Origin: an uncultured Chitinophagaceae bacterium
GTDB taxonomy: Bacteria; Bacteroidota; Bacteroidia; Chitinophagales; Chitinophagaceae
Reading direction: 5' to 3'
Assembly (NCBI GenBank): GCA_936908745.1
Contig: CAKZFX010000011.1
Coordinates: 248,001-312,000, forward strand
Length of the DNA stretch: 64,000 nt
The position numbers and the translations under genes are program-made. Positions 42,725 to 50,999 of this stretch are shown here, piece after piece (within the stretch, counting starts at the first letter, position 1; every line of letters starts with the position of its first letter). Below the pieces are notes generated by a model. That model made no database searches, was not told where the DNA came from, and saw nothing but the letters and a program-made list of their open reading frames with translations.

Positions 42725-42763
42725 AGAACCACGATTGATTGGATTAAATATAGATTATTAGGA
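42725..42763 (+). repeat. Uninterrupted copy of the AGAACC-ACGATTG repeat
   Basis: AGAACCACGATTGATTGG (42725-42742) then an A/T-rich tail ending TTATTAGGA. It is the 'empty site' counterpart of 7059 and 17230. An inverted copy at 42837-42874 lies on the other side of the terminator. Confidence 0.75.
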
Positions 42764-42767
42764 TAAG

Positions 42768-42799
42768 AGGATGCTCTAATAAAAGAGCATCCTTTTTTA
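42768..42799 (+). terminator. Terminator of the superoxide dismutase gene
   Basis: AGGATGCTCT (42768-42777) pairs with AGAGCATCCT (42784-42793), loop AATAAA, followed by six T. Confidence 0.95.
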
Positions 42800-42836
42800 T
42801 TGAAAAAGTAATTTCGAAATTTAAAAACTCTTCTCG

Positions 42837-42874
42837 TCCTCAAAATCCATTCTGATCAGGTAAATCGTGGTTCT
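42837..42874 (-). repeat. Inverted copy of the AGAACC-ACGATT repeat
   Basis: Minus-strand AGAACCACGATT followed by a tail ending GGATTTTGAGGA, adjacent to the yidD stop codon at 42877. Confidence 0.7.
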
Positions 42875-42876
42875 CC

Positions 42877-43107
42877 CTACGGCACAGGATCATACCCGCT
42901 GCCTCCCCACGGATGACAACGTGAAATGCGTTTAATAGCAAGCCATAGTCCTTTAAACACACCATGTTTCTTCAACGCTTCTGCCGCATAATGCGAACAG
43001 GTGGGCGTGTAGCGGCACTTGGGACCGAACCACGGTGAAATGACCAGCTGGTAAATTTTTATCAGTAATAAAAACGGGAGACTAAGTAGTTGAAGGACTT
43101 TTTTCAT
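42877..43107 (-). CDS. yidD: Membrane protein insertion efficiency factor YidD
   Basis: 76 residues with the family core YQLVISPWFGPKCRYTPTCSHYAAEALKKHG and RCHPWGGSGYDPVP. Small amphipathic inner-membrane-associated protein that assists YidC-dependent insertion. It overlaps the end of rnpA by 26 bp, keeping the classic rpmH-rnpA-yidD order. Confidence 0.95.
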   Translation of the reverse strand: MKKVLQLLSLPFLLLIKIYQLVISPWFGPKCRYTPTCSHYAAEALKKHGVFKGLWLAIKRISRCHPWGGSGYDPVP

Positions 43108-43480
43108 TCACTGCACTTATCAGTTTTTTAATAACGACGCCGGTTGTATCCTTTACAAGCAAAAACTCAGGTATTTCTGCGCCGGTGTAAATAATAAACA
43201 CCTGCATGCCTTTGTTGTTTTGTTGTAGCAGCGTTTTCAATTCACTGTTTTGCAAACGCCATGCTTCACGCATCAGCCGTTTGATCCTGTTCCTGTCAAC
43301 AGCCTTTTTAAAATTCCGGCTGGGCACGGTGACGCCTGCCTGCAAATCCTTTGCTGCAGGCTGGAAAAACACACGAAAAGGAGGAACCGTAAAGCGCCTG
43401 CCTTTGAAAATGCCGTCAATCGCTTTGCGGCTTTTCAGCCTTTCATTCTTCCCCAATGTGAATTGTTTAGCCACTGCCAC
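43082..43480 (-). CDS. rnpA: Ribonuclease P protein component
   Basis: 132 residues. The RNR motif R63-N64-R65 lies in FKKAVDRNRIKRLMREAWR, preceded by the conserved F-T-L-G-K-x-E-R-L start and the substrate-binding Phe/aromatic strand RFTVPPFRVFF. It binds RNase P RNA to mature tRNA 5' ends. Between rpmH and yidD; an RNase P RNA gene is not in this window. Confidence 0.95.
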   Translation of the reverse strand: MAVAKQFTLGKNERLKSRKAIDGIFKGRRFTVPPFRVFFQPAAKDLQAGVTVPSRNFKKAVDRNRIKRLMREAWRLQNSELKTLLQQNNKGMQVFIIYTGAEIPEFLLVKDTTGVVIKKLISAVNEKSPSTT

Positions 43481-43546
43481 AAATTAAAATAGTCCCGGCG
43501 GATGCCAGGACTATAAAATTATTATAACCGTTTTGATCCGGTGTGA

Positions 43547-43702
43547 TTATTTAAGTCTTCTTTCGTCAGAAACAGTGAGCTTCTTACGACCTTTTGCACG
43601 ACGGCTCGCTAATACTTTACGGCCATTGGCAGTTTGCATACGTTTACGGAAACCGTGTACAGTTTTACGACGTTTGCGATGAGGTTGGAATGTACGTTTC
43701 AT
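43547..43702 (-). CDS. rpmH: 50S ribosomal protein bL34
   Basis: A 51-residue ORF beginning MKRTFQPHRKRRKTVHGFRK and containing MQTANGRKVLASRRAKGRKK, the unmistakable bL34 sequence, with the slightly extended C-terminus VSDERRLK. It lies 67 bp upstream of rnpA in the universal rpmH-rnpA order. In many bacteria this cluster is next to dnaA and oriC, but no dnaA or DnaA-box cluster is seen here. Confidence 0.98.
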   Translation of the reverse strand: MKRTFQPHRKRRKTVHGFRKRMQTANGRKVLASRRAKGRKKLTVSDERRLK

Positions 43703-43824
43703 TTTTTTATCTCTTTTTCACTTATGTTTTGAAATATGGGCCTGGAGAAAAGCCCTGGTTTCATTTTCACAACAGGTCACCACACCCGCTGTTTTGTGAA
43801 AGGACGGCAAAGATAAGGGAAAGG

Positions 43825-44012
43825 GGGCAATGGGCAACTGGCAATTAGCAATGTCTTTTCTCTAAATGGAAGAATTCTTAATTGCTCATTGAGCATTGTA
43901 AATTGAATATTGATAATTAAATACTTAGAAGAAAAATCCAGTCACAAGCCTAAAGTACAAAGTTACGAATTTTTCCGTTTGCCTATTGTTAATTGCATAT
44001 TGCCAATTGACT
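43825..44012. repeat. Three heptamer arrays between rpmH and murI
   Basis: 43825-43852: four GGGCAAT-type units. 43881-43922: six ATTGnnn units (ATTGCTC, ATTGAGC and others). 43985-44012: four more ATTG units, ending 1 nt before the murI stop codon. The rest of the 43703-44013 gap has no gene. Confidence 0.88.
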
Positions 44013-44013
44013 A

Positions 44014-44844
44014 TCATTGAGTTATATCCAAGTGAGAAGAATGAACCTCTTCCCCAAAAAACACAGTGGCGTGGTTGTCAAAATCGGTTGTGGAGTCGGT
44101 TGTAAAAAAAGCTTTTGTACCTCCCGTGCTGCACTGCTTTTCTATTTCCGGGTGGCGTTGCAGGTAGTCGGCCAGGCTTTCGGCCACTATTTCGCCCTGC
44201 GAGAGCAGTTTGACGCCTACCGGCAGATATTCCTGTATTTTCTCTTTCAGCAGCGGGTAATGCGTGCAGGCCAGCAGCAACACATCAATAGTCTCGCCTT
44301 TGGCAAAAATATTATGGAGATTCTTCTTTATAAAAAAATCCGCGCCGTTGCCCTGGTGCTCATTATTCTCTACCAGCGGCACCCACATCGGGCAGGCTTC
44401 CTGGTACACTTTCAGGTCAGGATAAAACTTCTGTATCTCTATGGGGTACGATTCGGATGACACCGTTCCGTTCGTCGCCAAAATGCCCACGCTGCCGGTT
44501 TCGGAATAAGTACCGATCACTTCGGTCGTCGGGCGGATAACGCCAAGCACTCTTTTGCCGGCATCCATTTTTGGCAAATCATTTTGCTGTATCGTCCGCA
44601 ATGCTTTTGCGGAAGCCGTATTACAAGCCAGTATGACCAATGAACAACCCTGGTCAAAAAACCATTGCACACATTCCAGTGTGTATTGGTAAACGGTTTC
44701 AAAAGAACGGTTGCCATAGGGCGCCCTTGCATTATCACCTAAATACAGGTAATCGTATTGCGGTAGTTTGTTGACGATCTCTTTCAACACGGTGAGACCG
44801 CCATAACCGGAATCAAAAACGCCTATAGGGTTCTGTGAAGCCAT
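44014..44844 (-). CDS. murI: Glutamate racemase
   Basis: 276 residues from the ATG at 44844. Two catalytic cysteines: C74 in LACNTASA and the second in LLACTHYPLL near 187; substrate motif IGVFDSGYGGLTVL. It makes D-glutamate for peptidoglycan. The in-frame ATG at 44850 lies inside the -7 box (44848-44855), so 44844 is the start. It closes the long envelope cluster after the Skp genes but has its own promoter and a terminator before it. Confidence 0.95.
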   Translation of the reverse strand: MASQNPIGVFDSGYGGLTVLKEIVNKLPQYDYLYLGDNARAPYGNRSFETVYQYTLECVQWFFDQGCSLVILACNTASAKALRTIQQNDLPKMDAGKRVLGVIRPTTEVIGTYSETGSVGILATNGTVSSESYPIEIQKFYPDLKVYQEACPMWVPLVENNEHQGNGADFFIKKNLHNIFAKGETIDVLLLACTHYPLLKEKIQEYLPVGVKLLSQGEIVAESLADYLQRHPEIEKQCSTGGTKAFFTTDSTTDFDNHATVFFGEEVHSSHLDITQ

Positions 44845-44847
44845 ACA

Positions 44848-44855
44848 CAAATGTA
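44848..44855 (-). promoter_or_regulatory. -7 box of murI, 3 nt from the start codon
   Basis: Minus-strand TACATTTG, exact TAnnTTTG, three bases before the ATG. Predicts a leaderless mRNA. Confidence 0.65.
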
Positions 44856-44895
44856 ACGTGAAACTGGCTTATATGACTTAGGTTCTTACCACATA

Positions 44896-44914
44896 CCTGC
44901 CTGCGGTAGGCAGG
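44896..44914. repeat. Mini-palindrome CCTGCCTGCGGTAGGCAGG
   Basis: A 19-bp element of the same family as those inserted at 7065 and 17236, here with one changed base (T for C). Confidence 0.75.
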
Positions 44915-44939
44915 GAAATATAGCTTTTCTTATTTGGCA

Positions 44940-45072
44940 AATTGAAGTGCATTCTTTGTGACCCTTTGTGTCTTTGTGAGAGAAACAACAGTTCCCACAA
45001 AGACACTAAGAACACAAAGTTGTATTTAAACTCTGTGTTCTTAGTGAAATAGCTTTGTGTCCGCTGTGGTAA
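44940..45072. repeat. CACAAAG-type inverted array
   Basis: Units such as CTTTGTGTCTTTGTGAG on the left and CACAAAGACACTAAGAACAC on the right, then again CTCTGTGTTCTTAGTG, so the region folds into long hairpins. Same family as 61514-61955. No gene in 44856-45133. Confidence 0.75.
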
Positions 45073-45108
45073 AAAAAAAAAAATCCCGTCCGCAAGAAGC
45101 GAACGGGA
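45071..45108 (-). terminator. Terminator of the bamA-skp operon
   Basis: Minus strand: TCCCGT (45108-45103) pairs with ACGGGA (45089-45084), extended by GC pairs inside, followed by a run of 13 T (45083-45071). Confidence 0.93.
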
Positions 45109-45133
45109 CCACTATTTTAAAACCCGGAGGTTA

Positions 45134-45694
45134 TTAGTTTGTTTTTACCGGCGGTTTAGATGCTGGTGTATTTTGTTTTGGAAGAGGAATTTTCAACTCT
45201 GCCAATACTGATTCTGATAAATCATCAGTTGTAGGCGCTACCAGGAATACATCTGTATTCAATACATGCGTATATCCTTTCTTTTTAGCTACTGCGTCAA
45301 TGGCGTTTTTAGCTTTTACATAGTAAGGTTGTAAAAACTGTTGTTGTTTCGCCTGCAATACCTGCTGAACATATTGATCAGCACCTTGCAGTTCTTCCTG
45401 TAAACCCTGGATATCTTTCAGGATAACAGTTCTTACGGCTGCGCTGTATTTAACAGTGTCCTGCAACTGCGCTAATTTCTCATTGTACTGTGTTTGTTTG
45501 TAGGTGATTTCTGGTAAGATAGAATCTCTTACAAACTGTTGTCCAACGGTGTCAAGATCAATTTTCTGACGGGACAATTCAGGCATCAGGCCAACGATAT
45601 CGTCGATACGGATGTAGCCGATTTTTGTTTGAGCAGCCGCACTTCCTGCAATCAGCAGTCCTGCCACCACAACTAATACTTGCAATTTTTTCAT
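45134..45694 (-). CDS. OmpH/Skp-family periplasmic chaperone
   Basis: 186 residues from the ATG at 45694 (MKKLQVLVVVAGLLIAGSAAAQ signal peptide). The mature part starts with KIGYIRIDDIVGLMPE and is a long alpha-helical, Q/K/E-rich coiled coil, as in the Skp 'tentacles' that hold unfolded outer-membrane proteins. Second of two tandem paralogues downstream of bamA, the conserved arrangement in Bacteroidota. Ends before a strong terminator. Confidence 0.93.
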   Translation of the reverse strand: MKKLQVLVVVAGLLIAGSAAAQTKIGYIRIDDIVGLMPELSRQKIDLDTVGQQFVRDSILPEITYKQTQYNEKLAQLQDTVKYSAAVRTVILKDIQGLQEELQGADQYVQQVLQAKQQQFLQPYYVKAKNAIDAVAKKKGYTHVLNTDVFLVAPTTDDLSESVLAELKIPLPKQNTPASKPPVKTN

Positions 45695-45798
45695 GAGTGT
45701 CATTTTTACGTTTCGATGCTGCCTCAATATCTGGCAGTTTTTGTTTTTTAAGATTGAGTTATAAAAGGTTTGGTTGCGTCTAAGTTTTTTTTAACAAA

Positions 45799-46314
45799 TC
45801 AGCCCCTCACGCCCAGGTCTTTCAGCACATCTTCGCTCTTGTCCAGTTTGGGGTCGGCAAATATAATAGTAATTCCCTCACTTTTGTCCAGCACAAAATC
45901 ATAGCCACGCTGCACCGCCATTTTCTGAACGGAGTTGTAAACCCTGTCCTGTATGGGTTTGATCAGTTCCTGTCTTTTTTTGAACAGATCTCCTTCAAAA
46001 CCAAAACGTTTACGTTGCAGGTCACGGAGTTCTTTTTCTTTTACAAACAACTGGTCTTCTCTTTTTTTGCGCAGCTCATCGCTCAGCATCACCTGCTCCG
46101 CTTCAAAATCCTTATACATTTTGTCCAGCGTTGTTTGCATGGCATCGATATCTTTTTGCCAGTCGGCAGCTATATCATCCAGTTGTTTCTGCGCTGTTTT
46201 GTATTCAGGCATTTTATCAAGGATATAGCGGGTATCAATGATTGCATATTTCTGTGCGCTGACAGCAAAACCTGCCACGACAAAAGCAATTACAAGAAGA
46301 ATATTTTTTTTCAT
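45799..46314 (-). CDS. OmpH/Skp-family periplasmic chaperone
   Basis: 171 residues from the ATG at 46314. Signal peptide 1-20 (AVSAQ), then KYAIIDTRYILDKMPEYKTAQKQLDDIAADWQKDI and a long helical region rich in K, E and R, typical of Skp. It lies 19 bp after bamA, so BamA and its chaperones are made together. The long variant with twelve extra N-terminal residues would break the signal peptide. Confidence 0.93.
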   Translation of the reverse strand: MKKNILLVIAFVVAGFAVSAQKYAIIDTRYILDKMPEYKTAQKQLDDIAADWQKDIDAMQTTLDKMYKDFEAEQVMLSDELRKKREDQLFVKEKELRDLQRKRFGFEGDLFKKRQELIKPIQDRVYNSVQKMAVQRGYDFVLDKSEGITIIFADPKLDKSEDVLKDLGVRG

Positions 46315-46333
46315 ATAAAAAGGGTTTAATCTG

Positions 46334-49066
46334 TTAATCCGGTTCAAAGCCTAACATAAAGGTAAACCTTGATGCACCTTTCAATCCTGACTGGCCCGGC
46401 TGGATACGATCCAGACCAACACCATAGTCAAATCCTAACAGACCAAACATCGGCAGGAAGAAACGCATACCCACACCCACACTGCGACGCAGACGGAAAG
46501 GATTGTAGTCTTTATAATTATACCATCCATTGGCCGCTTCAAAGAAGCTCAATGCGTAGATCGTACTGCTTGGGTTCGTCACCAGCGGGAAACGCATTTC
46601 CAATGTGTACTTATTGAAGATAGTAAAGAACTGTGTTGCATTTTGCTGGTCAGGGTTCACCGTAGGATCAGATGACTGGTAAACAGGGTAACCTCTGTGT
46701 GCCACGATATCGTAACCCAACAGACCAAAGTTGTTGGTAAGACCCGCATCACCTACCTGGAAGCGTTCAAATGGTGAGTAATCCAGTTTGTTGTTGTAAC
46801 GGCCCATGAAACCATATTTCGCAGCCATCTTCAACACGAACTGGCGATTTTTCTCTGCACCCATTGGTTTACCAATTGGCACATACCATTCGGCATTGAA
46901 ACGCCATTTATGATATTCCGGGTTTTTGTACTTATCGTTGGTATTCGCAATGTTCTTATTAAATAAAGAATACGGTGGCGTGAACTGTACGCTGGCCATA
47001 AAGTTCGATCCGCTTCTTGGGAAAATAGGATCAAAAACAGAAGAACGCTGCAACGTGATCTTCGCACTTACGTTATTCGATGTTCCGTTGCGGAAGTTCT
47101 GATCGAAGATCGGGTAGTTGCGCAATTTATATTGCGTAAAGTTCAGCGCAAACACTAAGCTGAAATAGTCATCGGGCCACTTCAGTTGTTTACCCAATGC
47201 AATGCTCAGGCCCGTTGTTTTCAGGTAGTTCGTATCTGATCTTGCACGGTCGATCTGGCCAGTAAACGGATCAAACGCATTTGAATATTTACTGTTATTG
47301 ATACCGATCGTCAGTGAATTTCTTTTCTTACCACCCAGCCATGGTTCGGTAAATGAGAAACTATAAGAACGGTAGGCACGCCCGTTTGACTGCACACGCA
47401 AGCTCAGTTTCTGACCATCACCCGTTGGCAACGGATCCCATGCCGAACGCTTGAATATATTACGGATAGAGAAGTTGTTGAACGTAACACCCAGTGTTCC
47501 CGTCAGACCAACACCACCACCCCAACCGGCCGAAAGCTCTAACTGGTCAGATGATTTTTCTTCCAGTTTCCAGTTGATGTCCACCGTACCGTCGTCCGAA
47601 TTTGGAACAACGCCCGGGTTAATCGTTTCCTGGTTGAAGAATTGCAGGTTGGCCAACTCACGTTGTGAACGGATAAGATCAGAACGGCTGAATAATTCAC
47701 CCGGCACTGTCCGCAGCTCACGACGGATCACATAGTCTTTTGTTTTTTCGTTACCCGCGATGGTTACGTTTTTAATTCTTGCCTGCGGGCCTTCTTTAAT
47801 TCTTATTTCGTGGTCGATGGTATCATTGTATACCGCAGTTTCCACCGGCTCCACCTGGAAGAACAGGTAACCATCATCCATATAAAGACCGCTGATATCG
47901 CCGCCTTCCTGTGACAGTTGTTTACCTAAACGTTTATTAAGGATGTCTATATTATAGATATCACCTTTATTAATACCGAGTACGATATTCAGGATAGAGT
48001 CAGAGTATTTACCGTTTCCTTTCCATGCAATGTTACCAAAGTAGTATTGACGGCCTTCCTGCACTTTCAGGTCGATGATCATCTGGCCTTTTTTGCTGAA
48101 AGAGATCGCCGTATCCACTATTTGCGCATCACGGTAACCGAGAGAGTTGTAGTAATTCAGTACGCTTTCTTTATCCTCTTCAAATTTCTTAGGATCGAAT
48201 TTAGCGCCGTTGAATATTTTGAAGCGGAAGTAAGGATCAAGTAGTCTTTTTGTTTTGCTGAGCGTAAGGAAACCCCAGTCTTTCGTATATTCTTTGAACG
48301 AGTATTTTTCTTTTACACCAAAACGGCTGGTATCGCTTGAAGGATGCAACGTGAAACGGCTGGCTTCTTTCGTACCTTTCATCCGTTTTTCCAGTTTCAG
48401 GCCATTTACTTTTTCATTGCCATAAAAATTGACATCACCGATCTTTACTTTAGCGCCTTTGTCAATATAAATGGTCATTGATTTGGAATTCACAAACGCA
48501 GGATCATCCTGCTCTTCGATGCGCACTTTTACATTCTGGTAGCCTTTGTCCCTGTAAAATTTAGTGGCCACTTCCACAATATTGCGGCGCATGTTTTCGG
48601 TAATGATGGTTTGCTTCGTCAATCCCATTTTACCCTGCAGATCTTCCTGGTCTGTTTTCTTAATGCCAACGAATTTGAAATTGCCGAGCTTTGGTCTTTC
48701 CTGTACGTTTATTTCAATATGCACATTATCGCCATCAATCTTTGTAATAAATACACGTACGTTGGCAAATAGCTTTTGTCTCCAAAGATTGGTGATCACT
48801 TTGGAAAAAATATCTTCACCCGGGTGCATGAATTTATCGCCGGGATTAATGCCTGCAATAGATAAAACAATTGCCGTATCCAGGTGTTTTATACCTGTAA
48901 TCGATACGCTGGCTATTGTATATTCTTTTGGAATCTTAGCGTTTCCCCATTGTGCGAGAGCGGGGTCAACGGATGTAGGTTGAGTAGGGTCTTGTGCTGC
49001 TGCTTTGCCTATAAACACAAAAGCAATGAGTACAAAAACAGTTATTCTGGATAAAAATCGTTGCAT
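46334..49066 (-). CDS. bamA: Outer membrane protein assembly factor BamA
   Basis: 910 residues, typical for Bacteroidota. Signal peptide 1-24. Five POTRA domains follow (about 50-480; KIPKEYTIASVSITGIKHLD opens the first), then the 16-stranded Omp85 barrel. The lid and barrel motif region contains GWGGGVGLTGTLGVTF and the last strand ends FTFMLGFEPD. BamA folds and inserts outer-membrane barrels, including T9SS components. Heads the operon bamA-skp-skp. Confidence 0.97.
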   Translation of the reverse strand: MQRFLSRITVFVLIAFVFIGKAAAQDPTQPTSVDPALAQWGNAKIPKEYTIASVSITGIKHLDTAIVLSIAGINPGDKFMHPGEDIFSKVITNLWRQKLFANVRVFITKIDGDNVHIEINVQERPKLGNFKFVGIKKTDQEDLQGKMGLTKQTIITENMRRNIVEVATKFYRDKGYQNVKVRIEEQDDPAFVNSKSMTIYIDKGAKVKIGDVNFYGNEKVNGLKLEKRMKGTKEASRFTLHPSSDTSRFGVKEKYSFKEYTKDWGFLTLSKTKRLLDPYFRFKIFNGAKFDPKKFEEDKESVLNYYNSLGYRDAQIVDTAISFSKKGQMIIDLKVQEGRQYYFGNIAWKGNGKYSDSILNIVLGINKGDIYNIDILNKRLGKQLSQEGGDISGLYMDDGYLFFQVEPVETAVYNDTIDHEIRIKEGPQARIKNVTIAGNEKTKDYVIRRELRTVPGELFSRSDLIRSQRELANLQFFNQETINPGVVPNSDDGTVDINWKLEEKSSDQLELSAGWGGGVGLTGTLGVTFNNFSIRNIFKRSAWDPLPTGDGQKLSLRVQSNGRAYRSYSFSFTEPWLGGKKRNSLTIGINNSKYSNAFDPFTGQIDRARSDTNYLKTTGLSIALGKQLKWPDDYFSLVFALNFTQYKLRNYPIFDQNFRNGTSNNVSAKITLQRSSVFDPIFPRSGSNFMASVQFTPPYSLFNKNIANTNDKYKNPEYHKWRFNAEWYVPIGKPMGAEKNRQFVLKMAAKYGFMGRYNNKLDYSPFERFQVGDAGLTNNFGLLGYDIVAHRGYPVYQSSDPTVNPDQQNATQFFTIFNKYTLEMRFPLVTNPSSTIYALSFFEAANGWYNYKDYNPFRLRRSVGVGMRFFLPMFGLLGFDYGVGLDRIQPGQSGLKGASRFTFMLGFEPD

Positions 49067-49234
49067 TGTTGATCGTTCAGGTCAGTCTGATAATTTTCTC
49101 GTGGTGCCCGGTTATTTTATAATCTGTTTATTTTCTGCTATTTATCTAAAACAAAAATTGCCTATGGCCGGCAAATTAACGGTAAAAAACGAAAGTGTTT
49201 GTTAAAGAAAAGCCAGTTGCGGCCGCTCTTTTAT

Positions 49235-49978
49235 TCACACCAGTTGCTCGCTGGTCTTCCCAAACCGCCGTTCCCGGTTCTGGAAATCCAAAATGGCTTC
49301 GTACAGGTTCTCTTTCCTGAAATCCGGCCATCGCACGTTGGTAAAATACAGTTCTGCATAGGCCAACTGGTACAACAGGAAATTGCTGATCCTGTATTCC
49401 CCGCTGGTCCGGATCATCAGTTCCGGGTCGGGAAAGGCGCTGGTACACAAAAACCGCTGCAATGTGCCCTGGTCAATCTCTTCCAGGTTCAGTTTGCCTT
49501 CTTTTACCTCGTAGGCTATATTTTTTACGGCATTCAATAATTCCCAACGCCCGCTATAACTCAGCGCCATAATAAGGTTCAGCCCGGTGTTGTCCTTTGT
49601 CATGTCAAGGGCTTCGTTCAGCTCCTGCCTTGCATAATCGGGCAGCATATTCATGTCGCCGATCACGTTCAGTTTGATATTATTCTTATGCAGGCTTTCT
49701 GCTTCTTTACGGATGGTATTGACCAGCAACTCCATCAATCCCACGACTTCATACTCCGGCCGGTCCCAGTTTTCCGTAGAGAAAGCATACAATGTCAAAT
49801 AACCAACGCCCAGTTCGGCACAGCCTTCCACGATATTGCGCACACTTTCCACCCCATGAAAATGACCATAGAGCCTGTCCTGGCCCTGCTCTTTTGCCCA
49901 GCGGCCATTGCCATCCATGATGATGGCGATATGCCTTGGCAAATGGTCTTTATCTATTTTTTCCAACAACTGCGACAT
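49235..49978 (-). CDS. uppS: Isoprenyl transferase (undecaprenyl diphosphate synthase)
   Basis: 247 residues. cis-prenyltransferase motifs: HIAIIMDGNGRWAK (catalytic Asp), YLTLYAFSTENWDRP, and RTSGEYRISNFLLYQLAYAELYFT. It makes the C55 lipid carrier for peptidoglycan and LPS sugars. It lies 168 bp upstream of bamA. A TACCTTCG box (minus, 50009-50002) between the porG terminator and uppS suggests its own promoter. Confidence 0.97.
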   Translation of the reverse strand: MSQLLEKIDKDHLPRHIAIIMDGNGRWAKEQGQDRLYGHFHGVESVRNIVEGCAELGVGYLTLYAFSTENWDRPEYEVVGLMELLVNTIRKEAESLHKNNIKLNVIGDMNMLPDYARQELNEALDMTKDNTGLNLIMALSYSGRWELLNAVKNIAYEVKEGKLNLEEIDQGTLQRFLCTSAFPDPELMIRTSGEYRISNFLLYQLAYAELYFTNVRWPDFRKENLYEAILDFQNRERRFGKTSEQLV

Positions 49979-50009
49979 CCGGGGTCTTTACTTAAGGGGC
50001 ACGAAGGTA

Positions 50010-50044
50010 CAAAAAACAAAACCCGGCGCAAGGATGCACCGGGT
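50010..50044 (-). terminator. Terminator of the porG-like gene
   Basis: Minus strand ACCCGG (50044-50039) pairs with CCGGGT (50026-50021), with an inner GC pair, followed by TTTTGTTTTTTG. Confidence 0.85.
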
Positions 50045-50066
50045 CTAAATTATTTTTAAATCTGCC

Positions 50067-50918
50067 TTAGTTGGCGGTAGGGCATTTATATGACTGCAGG
50101 TTGAAGCTGATCGTAAACATAGCCGTCACAAACTGGTCTTTTTGTTTACTATTGCCCCGCTGCCTTCCCGGGATGCCGATCGGCTCGCCCAGTTCATACG
50201 ATCTGTCGTGCAAAAGGGCGGCATTCGACGGGCTGCCGTCTGGATTGGTAGGGAAAAGGGCCGGGTTGATATAGGTTTTGCTTACATCATCCAGGTAATC
50301 TGTGTTCGTCAGGCGGTGCAACACTTCAAAACCAATATTAATACGTTCGTTCAGGGCATATTTAATACCTAAGCCAATCGGCAGGCTGATACCCATTGAA
50401 CTGTACTGCGACCTGTCGGGCACGATACCCTGTCCTTCTGTTCCCAGTTCACGCAGGTAAATTTTTTCGCCACGCAGGTAAGCATACGGGTCATAGCTGA
50501 ATACACCCACGCCCAACGTAACATAAGGAGTGAAGTTATAGCCTTCCTCTCCCGGCATAAAGCGGAAAAAGTTGAAATCGCCCTGCAGGCTCAGTTCCCA
50601 CACATTCGTGTTAAAGCTGAGATTACGCAGGTACTGGTATTCATTATGCGTATTGTATTTATCAGAGTAACCCAGGCGGGCAAAGCTGACACCAAGACGG
50701 GCTGCCACGTAGTTGTTGAAATTTTTACGAAAGAAAACCGATCCTGCCAGTTTTGCCCTGCGCAGATCTGCCCTTGTGTTCAGGTCACCAAAATAATGAC
50801 CAGCACCAAGGCCGATACCAAATTCCCCTTCCTGCTTGATAGCATATTGAGACTGGGCTTTTGATTCTCCCGCAAATAAACCTGTGGAAATCACAACAAT
50901 TGCCAATAACTTCTTCAT
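50067..50918 (-). CDS. porG: PorG-like outer-membrane barrel (DUF6089 family)
   Basis: 283 residues, signal peptide 1-21 and an eight-stranded-barrel-like pattern with the DUF6089 signature GIGLGAGHYFGDLN and LSFNTNVWELSLQGDFNF. The orthologous position next to uppS and bamA matches Porphyromonas porG, whose product sits in the outer membrane on the PorK-PorN ring of the type IX secretion system. I infer the same role. Other T9SS core genes are not in the window, but a T9SS cargo is at 58019. The gene symbol is by neighbourhood and fold, so moderately sure. Confidence 0.78.
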   Translation of the reverse strand: MKKLLAIVVISTGLFAGESKAQSQYAIKQEGEFGIGLGAGHYFGDLNTRADLRRAKLAGSVFFRKNFNNYVAARLGVSFARLGYSDKYNTHNEYQYLRNLSFNTNVWELSLQGDFNFFRFMPGEEGYNFTPYVTLGVGVFSYDPYAYLRGEKIYLRELGTEGQGIVPDRSQYSSMGISLPIGLGIKYALNERINIGFEVLHRLTNTDYLDDVSKTYINPALFPTNPDGSPSNAALLHDRSYELGEPIGIPGRQRGNSKQKDQFVTAMFTISFNLQSYKCPTAN

Positions 50919-50999
50919 AACCGTTGATATAGATATGGTTCGGAAAAATATAGAACGGAAAAATAGCCAATTTCTTTTATTTGGCTCAGGAATAAATAT

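Noticed and set aside
43547..43702. rpmH-rnpA as sign of the replication origin
   Set aside because: No dnaA, no DnaA-box cluster and no AT-rich unwinding region in the neighbouring gaps.
44845..44850. ATG at 44850 as the murI start
   Set aside because: It falls inside the -7 box; the ATG at 44844 gives the usual start.
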